In this document: piece by piece, positions 1 through 8,696 of the stretch | How positions within the stretch are numbered: position 1 is the stretch's first letter | Layout of the letters: each line of letters opens with the position of its first letter | Origin: Kribbella catacumbae DSM 19601 | GTDB lineage: Bacteria > Actinomycetota > Actinomycetes > Propionibacteriales > Kribbellaceae | Direction of reading: 5' to 3' | DNA length: 64,000 nt | NCBI RefSeq assembly: GCF_000372465.1 | Contig: NZ_AQUZ01000039.1 | Coordinates: 1 to 64,000, forward strand | Notes under the pieces: generated by a model | What the model was told of the DNA's origin: nothing | Database searches by the model: none | The model's input: only the letters and a program-made list of their open reading frames with translations | Position numbers and translations under genes: made by a program

Positions 1-1
1 G

Positions 2-964
2 TCAGGCGTCGACCAGGACGACTTCGTACTGGTCCGCGGTGGGTGGGACGCCGGTGTCGAACTTTGCGTTGACGGCAGCGAGGGTGTCGCCGAAGAGGGC
101 AGCCGTGGCTGGGACCTGGAACAGAGGGCTCGTGATGGTCTTCTTGACCAGGCCGCTGGACAGATCGTTGTTCAGTGCGATTCGGGTGATCTGGTTGGAG
201 AAGCTCTGCACTGCCCACAACCGGTTGTCGTCCAGCACGATGCCGTCGACGGTTGGTACGCTGACACCGGTGATGTGGGCGCTCGTTCCTTTGGCGGGGT
301 TGACGGTGTAGAGCTCGCCGTTGCCTGTGTGGGCGACGATCAGGGTTCTCCCGTCCTGTGTGGCGGCAATGCCGTTGAGATTGAATTCGTCGCCGGTGTC
401 GGCGGCTGGTCCGCTGAGCAGCAATGTCCTGAACGGCCCGAGGTTTCCGTACTGGCCGATCGGGATGAAGTGGAGCCTGGCATGGAGGGTGTCGGTGAAC
501 CAGGCGCCCTGGGGTGTGATTGCGACGTCGTTGATGAGCGAGGTTCCGCGGTCGCCGAGTTGGAAGGTGGCCACGGTCGCACCTGAGTCGGTGTCATATA
601 CGTACGCTTGCCCGGTGAATCCGCCGGCGACGAAGAGCAGATTGTGCCGGGTGTTGACGGCCATGCCGACGGCCATGCGGCCGGTCGGTGCGTCGATGAA
701 CGGGGCGGCTGTGCGTTTCTCGATGTCGCCGCGGAAGATGTCGCCGGTGAAAAGATCCCCGGCGTAGAAAGTAGTACCTTCGCCTGCGGCGATGCCCTCG
801 GCGGAAGTAGCGCCGGGCAGCACGATCGTCTTGAAGACTGAAGTAGCCGACGCGTGGGCAGCTGTCGACGGTGCAAATGTGTTCGTCCCGGCAAGCAGTA
901 GCAATGGCAGCCCGGCCCACAGTACGCGGGCCATCAAACGGTGGCTTCTAACAACGTCATACAT
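2..964 (-). CDS. Secreted SMP-30/NHL-like beta-propeller protein
   Basis: A 320-aa protein. I place the start at 964 because a GGAGGA ribosome-binding site lies six bases upstream; the longer reading frame has no such site. The N-terminus has basic residues, a Leu-rich hydrophobic stretch (ARVLWAGLPLLLLAG) and an Ala-rich cleavage region, so it is probably Sec-exported. The mature part has repeated short beta-strand units such as 'AEGIAAGEGTTFYAGDLFTG' and 'NGIAATQDGRTLIVAHTGNG', typical of SMP-30/gluconolactonase or NHL-type propellers. Such proteins bind sugars or lactones, or act as binding scaffolds, but no catalytic set of residues can be assigned by eye. It is encoded on the same strand just downstream of the ABC exporter genes (about 50 bp) and may be co-transcribed with them. 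The function is unknown beyond the fold class. Confidence 0.75.
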   Translation of the reverse strand: MYDVVRSHRLMARVLWAGLPLLLLAGTNTFAPSTAAHASATSVFKTIVLPGATSAEGIAAGEGTTFYAGDLFTGDIFRGDIEKRTAAPFIDAPTGRMAVGMAVNTRHNLLFVAGGFTGQAYVYDTDSGATVATFQLGDRGTSLINDVAITPQGAWFTDTLHARLHFIPIGQYGNLGPFRTLLLSGPAADTGDEFNLNGIAATQDGRTLIVAHTGNGELYTVNPAKGTSAHITGVSVPTVDGIVLDDNRLWAVQSFSNQITRIALNNDLSSGLVKKTITSPLFQVPATAALFGDTLAAVNAKFDTGVPPTADQYEVVLVDA

Positions 965-1013
965 CAGTTGTCCTCCAGCAAGTTGGTAAAGAGTGCTCAA
1001 TGTGGCGTGCCTA

Positions 1014-1799
1014 CTAGACGGTGATGAGGGTGGCGCCGCGTCTGTCGCCGGCTTCGAAGAGGCGTAGTAGCGCGTAGCCCAGGAGGGCGTAGACGCCACC
1101 GATCAGGGCTTCGATGCCAATGAGGCCGGCGACTTGTGACAGGGCGGCTCCGTCGGCGACCTTGCGGGCGGCTTCGATGCCGTGGGTCAGTGGTAGGCAG
1201 CTACTGATGGCGTGGAGCCAACCGGGTAGGACGGCGGGGCGCACGTTTGCGCCGCAGAGAAGCAGCATTAGCGTGTAGGACAGGTTCGAAATGATCCAGA
1301 TGTCCTTGAGTCGTAGGGCCAGTGCGCCGAGCGTCAACCCGAACATGGCGCAGGACACCGCCGACACGAGGACAACGATTCCGAAGGCAGGCAACGCAGT
1401 AGCCGGCATCCGAAAGTCCAGCAGCAGGACGCTGGTGCAGAGGACGAAGGTGGTCACGACTATGCCGTTGGCGATCGGTAGCACGGCCCGTCCGAAGTAC
1501 AGCGCGCCGCGTCTGGTCGATGTCGCGATGACTGCGGAGAAGGTGTCGAATTGGCGTTCGTTGCCGAGCAGGAGGACCATCCCGTAGATGCATCCGATCG
1601 CGGTGGCCTGGATCGCGTTTCCGACTACGAAGAAGTTGTCATCGGCCAGGCCGCTGTAGCGGCCCAGGTAGGCGAAGAACAGGATCTGGAATGCTGGTGA
1701 GATCAGCATGGTCGGGATGTAGACGGCTGTCTGTTTGAAGTTGAAGAGCGCCTTGTACGCAAGGAGGCCGCCGCGGAAGAAGACTCTCGCGCTGTTCAT
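1014..1799 (-). CDS. ABC-2 type exporter permease (second subunit)
   Basis: A 261-aa integral membrane protein with about six hydrophobic segments, for example 'VYIPTMLISPAFQILFFAYL', 'LPAFGIVVLVSAVSCAMFGL' and 'LIGIEALIGGVYALLGYALL'. The size and topology are those of ABC-2/DrrB-type permeases. The start at 1799 overlaps the stop of the upstream permease (ATGA), so translation is coupled. Together with the 1796-2575 permease and the 2572-3549 ATPase it forms a heterodimeric exporter. In the DrrAB family these export antibiotics, lipids or other amphiphiles; the substrate cannot be read from the sequence. Confidence 0.88.
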   Translation of the reverse strand: MNSARVFFRGGLLAYKALFNFKQTAVYIPTMLISPAFQILFFAYLGRYSGLADDNFFVVGNAIQATAIGCIYGMVLLLGNERQFDTFSAVIATSTRRGALYFGRAVLPIANGIVVTTFVLCTSVLLLDFRMPATALPAFGIVVLVSAVSCAMFGLTLGALALRLKDIWIISNLSYTLMLLLCGANVRPAVLPGWLHAISSCLPLTHGIEAARKVADGAALSQVAGLIGIEALIGGVYALLGYALLRLFEAGDRRGATLITV

Positions 1800-2575
1800 G
1801 CGAGCGCCAGACTGGCTCGCTGCCGGGCGAGCCGCTCGAAGTGACGAACGGTGAGAGCTGCAAGCGCGAAGTAGCCGATGGCCAGTCCCAGGCATGCGCC
1901 GATTGCGGGTAGTGGATGTCCGCCGATCATGGAGGTTCTGATTGCTTCTGCTCCCCAGGTGGTGGGGAGCAGCCAGGAGACGGGTCGTACCCAGTCCGGC
2001 AGGAGACTCACTGGGACCAAGAATCCAGAGGCAAGCCAGACTGGATACCCGAGCATGTTGGTCAAGGCGTTGGCGTGCCGGAAGAGAACGAAAACAGATG
2101 CCATCAGCATGCCCAGCATGCCGAGGCCGATCACGGTGGCGGGAACCGATGCCAGGAGCAACCATGGGTGCTCGACGCCGAGTGGCACATCGAACAGGAG
2201 CCATCCCCAGACCAGCGTCGCGGCCAGTGAGTACATGCCGACGGTGGCGGCCGCGAGCGTGATGGGTGCGAGCACGAGAACGAAGGGGACGGGCGCCACG
2301 ATCAGAAGTTCCAGGATTCCGGCATGGCGCAGGAACGTGAGGGCCTGGCCTGATCCGATCAAGGTCACGATCCATACGCCCAGCATGCCCGCGCCGATGG
2401 CGGCGTACAGGAGTGCGTCGGGCCGGTTGCCGGCGCGGAACATGTAGGCCGCGATCGCTGCGAAGATGACTGGCTCGATCAGGCTCGACATGATGAAAAA
2501 CCCGAACGACGATGAGTCCTTGACCTGAATGGCCCAGCCACGCAGGAGCATCCTGGGTACGGCGGCCCGGCTCAC
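1796..2575 (-). CDS. ABC-2 type exporter permease (first subunit)
   Basis: A 259-aa protein with six predicted membrane spans, for example 'FGFFIMSSLIEPVIFAAIAAYMF' in part, 'LVWGWLLFDVPLGVEHPW' and 'LPAIGACLGLAIGYFALAAL'. It begins with GTG overlapping the ATPase stop (GTGA) and ends by overlapping the start of the next permease, so the three genes are one coupled operon. It has the ABC-2 membrane architecture with the usual conserved segment near 'LTNMLGYPVWLASGFLVPVS'. It differs clearly in sequence from the second permease, so the transporter is probably a heterodimer. Substrate unknown. Confidence 0.88.
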   Translation of the reverse strand: MSRAAVPRMLLRGWAIQVKDSSSFGFFIMSSLIEPVIFAAIAAYMFRAGNRPDALLYAAIGAGMLGVWIVTLIGSGQALTFLRHAGILELLIVAPVPFVLVLAPITLAAATVGMYSLAATLVWGWLLFDVPLGVEHPWLLLASVPATVIGLGMLGMLMASVFVLFRHANALTNMLGYPVWLASGFLVPVSLLPDWVRPVSWLLPTTWGAEAIRTSMIGGHPLPAIGACLGLAIGYFALAALTVRHFERLARQRASLALA

Positions 2576-3549
2576 GAACGCGTCCCTTGGGTGACCACGT
2601 CTACGTAGGCGTCCTCGAGCGTCGGTTCCCGGGTGGCTATCCGGCCGACGCGGGCATCACCCAGTCGGGCCAGGATGGTCTGTGTCAGCTCCAGGCCCGA
2701 TGCCGACTGAACGCGCAGCAGCTGGCCATCGTCGCGCTCGTCGAGGGTCACGGCGACGACACCGGGAATCCGGCGCAACTTCTCAACGGCGTCAGCGGTG
2801 ACGGCGTGGGCCTCGATCTCGACAACCGTCCGATCGGCGACCCGGGCCTTCAGTTCGGCTGGTGAGCCCTGCGCGAGTAGTTGGCCTTTGGCGATGATGC
2901 CGACCCGATCGCACAGGGCGTCGGCCTCGAACATGTAGTGGGTGGTCAGGAGGATGGTTTTGCCGGCCGCGGACAGCGCGGCGATGGTCGTTCGCAGTTC
3001 GCGGGAGCCGACTGGATCGACGCCGATGGTGGGTTCGTCGAGGAAGATCACGGGCGGGTCGTGCAGGAGCCCACGGGCGATGTGGAGTCGTTGTCGCATT
3101 CCTCGCGAGTAGCCTTCGACGCGCTCGCGTTCCCGTCCGGACAAGCCGACGATGTCGAGGACTTCCGCGATGCGTTTCCGCTGGATTCGTGGTTCGACGG
3201 CGTACAGGTCGGCGAAGTATCGCAGGTTGTCCAGGGCGTTGAGCCGTTCGTAGAGTCCACGGTCCCCGCCGAAGACGTAGCCGATCGACGCGCGCACCCG
3301 AGCGGTCTCGGTCGCTACGTCGTAGCCGAGGACACGTCCGGTACCGGCGGTGGGCAGGAGCAAGGTGGTGAGCATCTTGATGGTTGTGGTCTTGCCTGCT
3401 CCGTTGGGTCCCAGCAGTCCGAAGAGTTCGCCCTTGTCGATGGTGAAGCTGACGCCGCGGACCGCCTCGATCTCGTGGGTTCGCCGCCGCAGTACCCCGG
3501 TGCTTGTCCGGTACGAGCGCCGCAGCCCGTCCGCTTCGATCACGCTCAT
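2572..3549 (-). CDS. ABC transporter ATP-binding protein (DrrA-like)
   Basis: A 325-aa cytoplasmic ATPase that powers the two permeases encoded downstream. It shows the Walker A motif GPNGAGKTT, the signature YSRGMRQRL, Walker B VIFLDEPTIGVDP and the switch His in LLTTH. An extra C-terminal domain of about 90 residues ('VEIEAHAVTADAVEKLRRIPG' onward) is typical of the DrrA/daunorubicin-resistance branch. I choose the ATG at 3549 because GGAGGG lies five bases upstream; a second ATG five codons earlier lies inside that site. It is transcribed divergently from the LAL regulator at 3720, which makes regulation of the exporter by that protein plausible but unproven. Confidence 0.92.
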   Translation of the reverse strand: MSVIEADGLRRSYRTSTGVLRRRTHEIEAVRGVSFTIDKGELFGLLGPNGAGKTTTIKMLTTLLLPTAGTGRVLGYDVATETARVRASIGYVFGGDRGLYERLNALDNLRYFADLYAVEPRIQRKRIAEVLDIVGLSGRERERVEGYSRGMRQRLHIARGLLHDPPVIFLDEPTIGVDPVGSRELRTTIAALSAAGKTILLTTHYMFEADALCDRVGIIAKGQLLAQGSPAELKARVADRTVVEIEAHAVTADAVEKLRRIPGVVAVTLDERDDGQLLRVQSASGLELTQTILARLGDARVGRIATREPTLEDAYVDVVTQGTRS

Positions 3550-3719
3550 TTTACTGCCCTCCATGATCCTGTCGCCTGACCCGAGCCGTCGGCCCAGGTA
3601 CGGCTTGTGATCAGTCAGCCATGGTCGGCTTCGATCAGGATGTTTGTGGCCTTAGTGTCGAAGCAACTGCCTGGTTATCGAGGCGTCGGCTCAAACTTCT
3701 GGCATGAGAACATCTGGTT

Positions 3720-6311
3720 ATGGCACGGTGGATTCTTGAGCGTGAGCACGAGCTTGCCGAGCTAGCCGACGCAGCCCGCGCCGCGGCAGCTGGTGATGGA
3801 TCTGTCGTGCTGATGTACGGCGAGGCGGGGATCGGCAAGTCGAGCCTCGTCGACGCGGTCCGCGGACAGCTACCGGCCGAAGGGCGCATGCTGATCGGTC
3901 ACTGCGACGATCTGGCAACTGCACGCGTCCTCGGTCCATTCCGCGACCTGATCGGAAGCGTGGGCGCCGACCTCACAGCGGCTCTCCAAACGGGGGCCGA
4001 CCGCGATCAGCTGCTCGCTGGTCTCCACGCTGAGCTGAACCGGACCGGCCGCCCGACGGTGCTGGCGATCGAGGATGTCCATTGGGCTGACGAAGCCACT
4101 TTGGATGTACTGCGCTACCTGGTCCGCAGGATCACGCAATGGCCGAGCGTGCTGTTGCTGACATATCGCGACGACGAAGTCGGTCGTGACCATCCGCTGA
4201 GCCAGCTCCTCGGCTTGGCGTCGGGCAGCGTGCGGACCCGGCAGTTGCCGCTTCGCCGGCTTTCGCCAGAGGCGGTCGATGAACTGAGCAACGGACTTGA
4301 CATTGACCCGGCAGAGGTCTTCGCGGTGACATCCGGAAATCCCTTCTTTGTCAGCGAAATCCTGGCGACGACGCCTGGTGCCGGGGTACCACGCACCGTG
4401 GTGGACGCAGTACTGGCAAGACTCCGGAGTCTTGACAGCGCATCGCGCGGTGCCGTCGAGTACCTGAGCGTTGTCCCCTCTGCCATTGATCGATGGCTTG
4501 TGGATGCCTTGATCCCGGGCGGGGTGACGAGCTTGATCACGAGTGAGGAGCGCGGCCTCCTGACAGTGACACCGAGGCGAGTAACGTTTCGGCATGAACT
4601 CACCCGTCGCGCCATAGTGGATGCGCTGCCCGCAAGCAGACGTATCGATCTCAATGAGCGGGTATTGAATGCGCTCATCGAACACGATGGCGCCGACCTA
4701 TCTCAACTTCTGCACCATGCGGCCGAGGCCGGCAACGAGGAAGCAATCCTACGATTCGGCCGTCCCGCCGGAATCGCTGCAGCACAAGGTGGTTCCCATC
4801 GAGAAGCCAGGGCTCACTTCCGGCTTGTCCTCGGCTATCGCAGATCGTTCACCGCGGCTGAGGAGGCAGATCTTCTGGAATTATCGGCTATCGAGTGCTA
4901 CACCGTGGGGGACGATGACCGAAGTGCCAGCGAGGACCAGAAGGCTGCCGTCGCGCTCCGTCGCAGCGTCGACGATCCAGTAGCGCTGGGAACGAGTCTG
5001 CGGTGGTTGTCGCGCCTTCTCTGGTGGCACGGCGACCGGGCGGGGGCTGAGGATGCAGGTCACGAGGCCATCGAAGTACTTGAATGTACCGGCGACCGGC
5101 GACTGCTTGCGATGGCCTACAGCAACCTGTCACAGCTCGACATGCTCGCCGAGCGTAATGCCGAGGCGATCGCTGGCGCACAGCAGGCGATCGTGCTGGC
5201 GCGTGAGACCGGCGACGCAGCCGTGCTCAGCCACGCGCTCAACAATCTAGGCGCGGCCAGTTGGCGAACCAACGATTTCAACGGTCAACCGGCCCTGACC
5301 GAAAGCTTGAAGGTCGCTCTGAGAGCCGGCGAAAGCGAACATGCTTGCCGTGCGTACGTGAACATTGTCTGGCAGCTGCTCGACGAGCGGCGCCTCGCGG
5401 AGGCAGCGACGTACCTGGCAGAGGCGATGGAGTTTGCGGAACGGCTGGAACACATCGCCTTCCTAGATCACATGTTCGTTGAGAAAGGCAGGATCGAGCT
5501 CGCTCGCGCACACTGGGCTGAAGCAATCAACTTGATCGCGCGCGGCCTCGACTCGCCTCGCATAACACGGGCCCCCGCGTTGATCCTGATGACCCGTGCG
5601 ATGATCCGATCGGGACAAAATGCACAGACCTTGCTGACTGAGGTGCAGCACCTCGCCAGCAACCTCAGTGAGGTTCAGGTGACCGGGCCGGCTGAGTCGG
5701 TTATGTGCGAAGACGCGTGGCTCCGCGGTGATCTCGACACCATCCGGCGAATAGCGAGGCCTGTGTACGACGAGGCAACCGTGCGTCGGCGACGATCAGT
5801 CCAGGGCGAACTGGCCTACTGGCTGAGCTTGGCGGGCGAGGAAGTCGCACCGCTGTTTTTGGACGACCCGTACTCAATGCAAGCGGTGGGGCGCTGGCAG
5901 GATGCTGCGAAAGTGTGGGGCGATGCGGGTTATCCCTACGAACAAGCCTCGGCGCTCGCACAAAGCCCCCGTACAGCCGACCGCCTCGAGGCGCTAACCA
6001 TGCTCGACTCCATCGGCGCACGACCGTTGGCTCGGCGTATTCGGTCCGAGTTGCGTGCCGCGGGCGTCACAGGCATACCGCGTGGCACCGGAATGGAAAC
6101 CAGACGCAACCACGCCGGTCTCACCAGACGACAACTCGAAGTACTCGGCCTACTGGCGCAGGGACTGACCAACGCCGACATCGCCGACCGCCTGGTCTTG
6201 TCAGTCCGCACAGCCGACAACCATGTCGCCGCCATCCTCGACAAGCTGAGCGTCCATACCAGAGAAGACGCTGTCGCCCGTGGACGTCAATTTCTCAGCA
6301 CCGCAGACTAA
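3720..6311 (+). CDS. LAL-family LuxR transcriptional regulator with AAA ATPase domain
   Basis: An 863-aa regulator. The N-terminus carries a STAND/AAA ATPase with Walker A GEAGIGKSS (about residue 35) and a Walker B-like LAIEDVHWADE (about residue 118). The middle consists of TPR-like alpha-helical repeats (residues about 350-650). The last 60 residues are a LuxR/GerE helix-turn-helix (LTRRQLEVLGLLAQGLTNAD, then IADRLVLSVRTADNHVAAIL). LAL proteins are large activators of antibiotic and carbon-use genes and respond to ligand and ATP. The start ATG has no clear Shine-Dalgarno sequence, so a short leader or a leaderless mRNA is possible. The gene is divergent from the ABC exporter with 170 bp between, the most obvious regulatory target. 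Confidence 0.92.
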   Translation: MARWILEREHELAELADAARAAAAGDGSVVLMYGEAGIGKSSLVDAVRGQLPAEGRMLIGHCDDLATARVLGPFRDLIGSVGADLTAALQTGADRDQLLAGLHAELNRTGRPTVLAIEDVHWADEATLDVLRYLVRRITQWPSVLLLTYRDDEVGRDHPLSQLLGLASGSVRTRQLPLRRLSPEAVDELSNGLDIDPAEVFAVTSGNPFFVSEILATTPGAGVPRTVVDAVLARLRSLDSASRGAVEYLSVVPSAIDRWLVDALIPGGVTSLITSEERGLLTVTPRRVTFRHELTRRAIVDALPASRRIDLNERVLNALIEHDGADLSQLLHHAAEAGNEEAILRFGRPAGIAAAQGGSHREARAHFRLVLGYRRSFTAAEEADLLELSAIECYTVGDDDRSASEDQKAAVALRRSVDDPVALGTSLRWLSRLLWWHGDRAGAEDAGHEAIEVLECTGDRRLLAMAYSNLSQLDMLAERNAEAIAGAQQAIVLARETGDAAVLSHALNNLGAASWRTNDFNGQPALTESLKVALRAGESEHACRAYVNIVWQLLDERRLAEAATYLAEAMEFAERLEHIAFLDHMFVEKGRIELARAHWAEAINLIARGLDSPRITRAPALILMTRAMIRSGQNAQTLLTEVQHLASNLSEVQVTGPAESVMCEDAWLRGDLDTIRRIARPVYDEATVRRRRSVQGELAYWLSLAGEEVAPLFLDDPYSMQAVGRWQDAAKVWGDAGYPYEQASALAQSPRTADRLEALTMLDSIGARPLARRIRSELRAAGVTGIPRGTGMETRRNHAGLTRRQLEVLGLLAQGLTNADIADRLVLSVRTADNHVAAILDKLSVHTREDAVARGRQFLSTAD

Positions 6312-6544
6312 GCCAAGGCTCGCCACAAGTAGCTGGGCGATTGCTAGTACTACGGCAGTAGAACCTGATCCGACGCGCCATGCCCGGGCAGGGCTCCAGC
6401 GGCTTTGCGTGCCAGGTCCGCCAGCAACCCGTCAATGGCACGCCCCGCGGGTCGGCCACGCCTCCACGCGCGGGAAACACCCGCCCATCTGAACCGCACA
6501 ACACATCGGCTTACCTGCAAGGCCAATCAGTTAACGGTCACGAT
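6312..6544. other. Intergenic gap between convergent genes
   Basis: About 230 bp between the LAL gene and a convergent secreted-protein gene. I see no convincing coding sequence and no strong terminator hairpin with a T-run. Confidence 0.5.
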
Positions 6545-7459
6545 CTACATCTGTGTGACGCACACAATGTCGGCGCGGAGGATCCAGGGTGTGTCGTCGG
6601 GTCGGGTGGCGATTGCATGTGCTGTGCCGACGGGTTGGGTTCCAAAGATGTCGATTGTTGTGCGGGTGATGTAGCGATCGGTGCTGTTCGTGGCTGCTGG
6701 GTTGATGAGCCAGCCCACGGTGGTGAGGCTCCAGACTGTTCCTGGGCAGATCCAGGCATCCGACTTGGTGATGCCGACCGAGGGGGACTTGTCCGTATTG
6801 AAGTCGACGGTGCTTGTGACAGAGGCGCAGATGGCGTAGGCGGATACCGACCAGGGTTCGTTGAAGCCACCCGGGCCTGCGTCGGACACGGCGTGCGCGT
6901 TGACCGAGTTGGCCGTGCTGGTCGTGTAATTGAGCCGGTCGATCGACACATGTCCCCATCCGTTGCTCAAGGATGCGCCGCCACCAACCAGCCTGGTCTC
7001 GGAAGGGCACCGCGCGGTCGCGGCGCGTGCGGCGCCTTGGCCGAAGGCCGAGGTACTGGTGATCAGCACATAGTTCGCCAGTGTGCTGGCGCAGGCAACT
7101 GTCGCGGTAATCTTCCAGGAGAATTCCGTTCCGCCGTTGCCGGTGCCGGGTTCGACGATCTCGCCGGCGCCAACGAGCAGGTCGGTCGCGGACGGGATGA
7201 AGTCATCGAGCACCACCGCCCCGTCGGCGCCTTCCAGTGCGAAGAACCCGCCGACGACCCGAGTACCTACGGGACAAGCAACGCGCACCGACTTGTAGAC
7301 AATGGAGTCAACCATTGTGCTGGCAGAGAGATAGATCAAGCCGGGAACCTTCGCCTGCGCCACCAGACTCGAACCGGCAACGAGAGCGAATGTGGCCACC
7401 ACCGTGCCGAGAATCCGTCCTAGCCGTCCGCTGAGTCGAACGACTCTCTTTGTCGTCAT
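6545..7459 (-). CDS. Secreted three-repeat protein of unknown function
   Basis: A 304-aa protein with a Sec-type signal peptide ('RILGTVVATFALVAGSSLVAQA'). The start at 7459 is supported by GGAGAA upstream. The mature part holds three copies of a domain of about 80-90 residues. The first two begin with a Cys-Pro motif (ACPVGTRVVGGFF; RCPSETRLVGGGASL), and the third is degenerate (ICPGTVWSLTTVGW). Each ends with a hydrophobic strand and Cys (TATVACAS; SAYAICAS; RADIVCV), suggesting one disulfide per domain. I recognise this as a recurring type of actinobacterial extracellular protein, without a function I can name. An 18-bp motif at 7537-7554, about 80 bases upstream, is also found before two other gene groups in the window. 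Confidence 0.7.
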   Translation of the reverse strand: MTTKRVVRLSGRLGRILGTVVATFALVAGSSLVAQAKVPGLIYLSASTMVDSIVYKSVRVACPVGTRVVGGFFALEGADGAVVLDDFIPSATDLLVGAGEIVEPGTGNGGTEFSWKITATVACASTLANYVLITSTSAFGQGAARAATARCPSETRLVGGGASLSNGWGHVSIDRLNYTTSTANSVNAHAVSDAGPGGFNEPWSVSAYAICASVTSTVDFNTDKSPSVGITKSDAWICPGTVWSLTTVGWLINPAATNSTDRYITRTTIDIFGTQPVGTAHAIATRPDDTPWILRADIVCVTQM

Positions 7460-7536
7460 TCGCTTCTCCTTCGATCCGTTAGCACGCCGCTGGGCGACCA
7501 GCGACCGCAGGTACGTCGCAGAGACTGACATCGACT

Positions 7537-7554
7537 GATGGGCAATCACTGGGA
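7537..7554 (-). promoter_or_regulatory. Shared upstream motif, copy 1
   Basis: GATGGGCAATCACTGGGA is identical to 62120-62137 and resembles 27624-27640. It lies upstream of the minus-strand secreted-protein gene starting at 7459. A role as operator or promoter element is inferred only from this repeated position. Confidence 0.4.
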
Positions 7555-7700
7555 AGTACCCCGGCGGGTAGTTGATGTGGCTCGCCCCCGGCAGACGCCG
7601 CGAACCACGCGCATGGTGCCGCCGATGATCGGCACGAGGGAAGACTTCGTCGTACGGATGCCGTCGAGTCGGGAACTGGCAGCTCGCCAGCTCGGCGCGC

Positions 7701-7728
7701 CCGGTTCCCGGTTCCCGGTTCCCGGTTC
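7701..7728 (+). repeat. Four tandem copies of CCGGTTC
   Basis: Four exact head-to-tail heptamers in non-coding DNA. Such short tandem repeats can vary in number by slippage; no function is evident. Confidence 0.85.
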
Positions 7729-7840
7729 CAGCAGCCGACCTCTAGTGCTAAGTGCAGCGGGGTTACGCCGACTGCGTCCCAAGGAACGCGGAGAACCATT
7801 CGAGTGGCGTTCGACTCGCCTTTGGGGACATTGCTGGTAC

Positions 7841-8431
7841 TCAAAGGTCCGCCGACGGCGGCTGGGCGGAGCCGGCGAGGCGCGACTCAACTGCAGGCCA
7901 CTCCTCGGCAAGAAGAGACCACACCTCCTCGTCGCGGCGGAGGCCGTCGAATTCGAACGACGAACGCAGCAATCCCTCTCTTGTCATGCCTAGCCGCCGA
8001 GCCACAGCGCTACTTCGCGCATTGCGTGGATCGTTGCGCCACTCGACCCGGCTGATACCGCGTTGCTGGAAGGCCCAGTCGATGAGACAGCGGGAGGCCC
8101 GAGACGCTAGTCCACGGCCTTGCATCTCGGGCGCAAGCCAGACCCCAAGCTCGCTCGTGCCTCCGCTGGCGTTGAAGTTGGCCAGCCTCACGCCACCCAC
8201 CAGGACCTCACCCACCCGAATTCCATAGAAGTGGTCGGCATCGCGGGCGTGCGCATCCGCTACGCGTTGCAGAAAGGTGCGCGCGGAGTCGGCGTCGTTG
8301 ATGTACAGCGCCCACGGAATCCAGGGCGCGAGATGCTCTCGAGCACCCTCAACAGCCGCAGCGAACTGGCCGGCCTGCCAAGGCTCCATCAGCTCCAACT
8401 CGGCGTCATCACCGAGCGACGAGGTAATCAC
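7841..8431 (-). CDS. GNAT N-acetyltransferase (RimJ/RimL-like)
   Basis: A 196-aa protein that probably transfers acetyl from acetyl-CoA to an amine, either a protein N-terminus or a small molecule. It starts at GTG with GGAG five bases upstream. Family features are the beta-strand 'GGTSELGVWLAPEMQGRGLA', containing the acetyl-CoA-binding pattern Q-x-x-G-x-G/A (QGRGLA), followed by 'LIDWAFQQRGISRVEW', 'DPRNARSSAVARRLGM' and 'REGLLRSSF'. These are the hallmarks of the RimJ/RimL subgroup. It is monocistronic and divergent from the large secreted protein at 8697. The substrate is unknown. Confidence 0.88.
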   Translation of the reverse strand: MITSSLGDDAELELMEPWQAGQFAAAVEGAREHLAPWIPWALYINDADSARTFLQRVADAHARDADHFYGIRVGEVLVGGVRLANFNASGGTSELGVWLAPEMQGRGLASRASRCLIDWAFQQRGISRVEWRNDPRNARSSAVARRLGMTREGLLRSSFEFDGLRRDEEVWSLLAEEWPAVESRLAGSAQPPSADL

Positions 8432-8696
8432 TAATGCTCCAATCGGGATCGGTCTGCAATCTTCTAACAGATGCGATTTGCGCCGACCGGGCAGGGCTCC
8501 AGAGTCGGCTAGTGATCCACTTCCCCACGAAGTTCTATCGGTGGAATGTGAGTAGCTTTAGGCTCCGCTCGGTCGTACCGAGTGGTTGGAGGACCACACC
8601 CGTCTTCCCATCAGTCTCCAAGGGGCCTGAGCCACAGTTGGCGCGCGGCCGGGCACGCTTCGAACGGCGGTACCAGACTAGACGGGGAGTATCCGT

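Larger units (their letters stand above)
7460..7840. other. Intergenic region with shared motif and tandem repeat
   Basis: About 380 bp without a credible gene. It contains the 18-bp shared motif (7537-7554) and four head-to-tail copies of CCGGTTC (7701-7728). Apart from these I see nothing in it. Confidence 0.5.
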
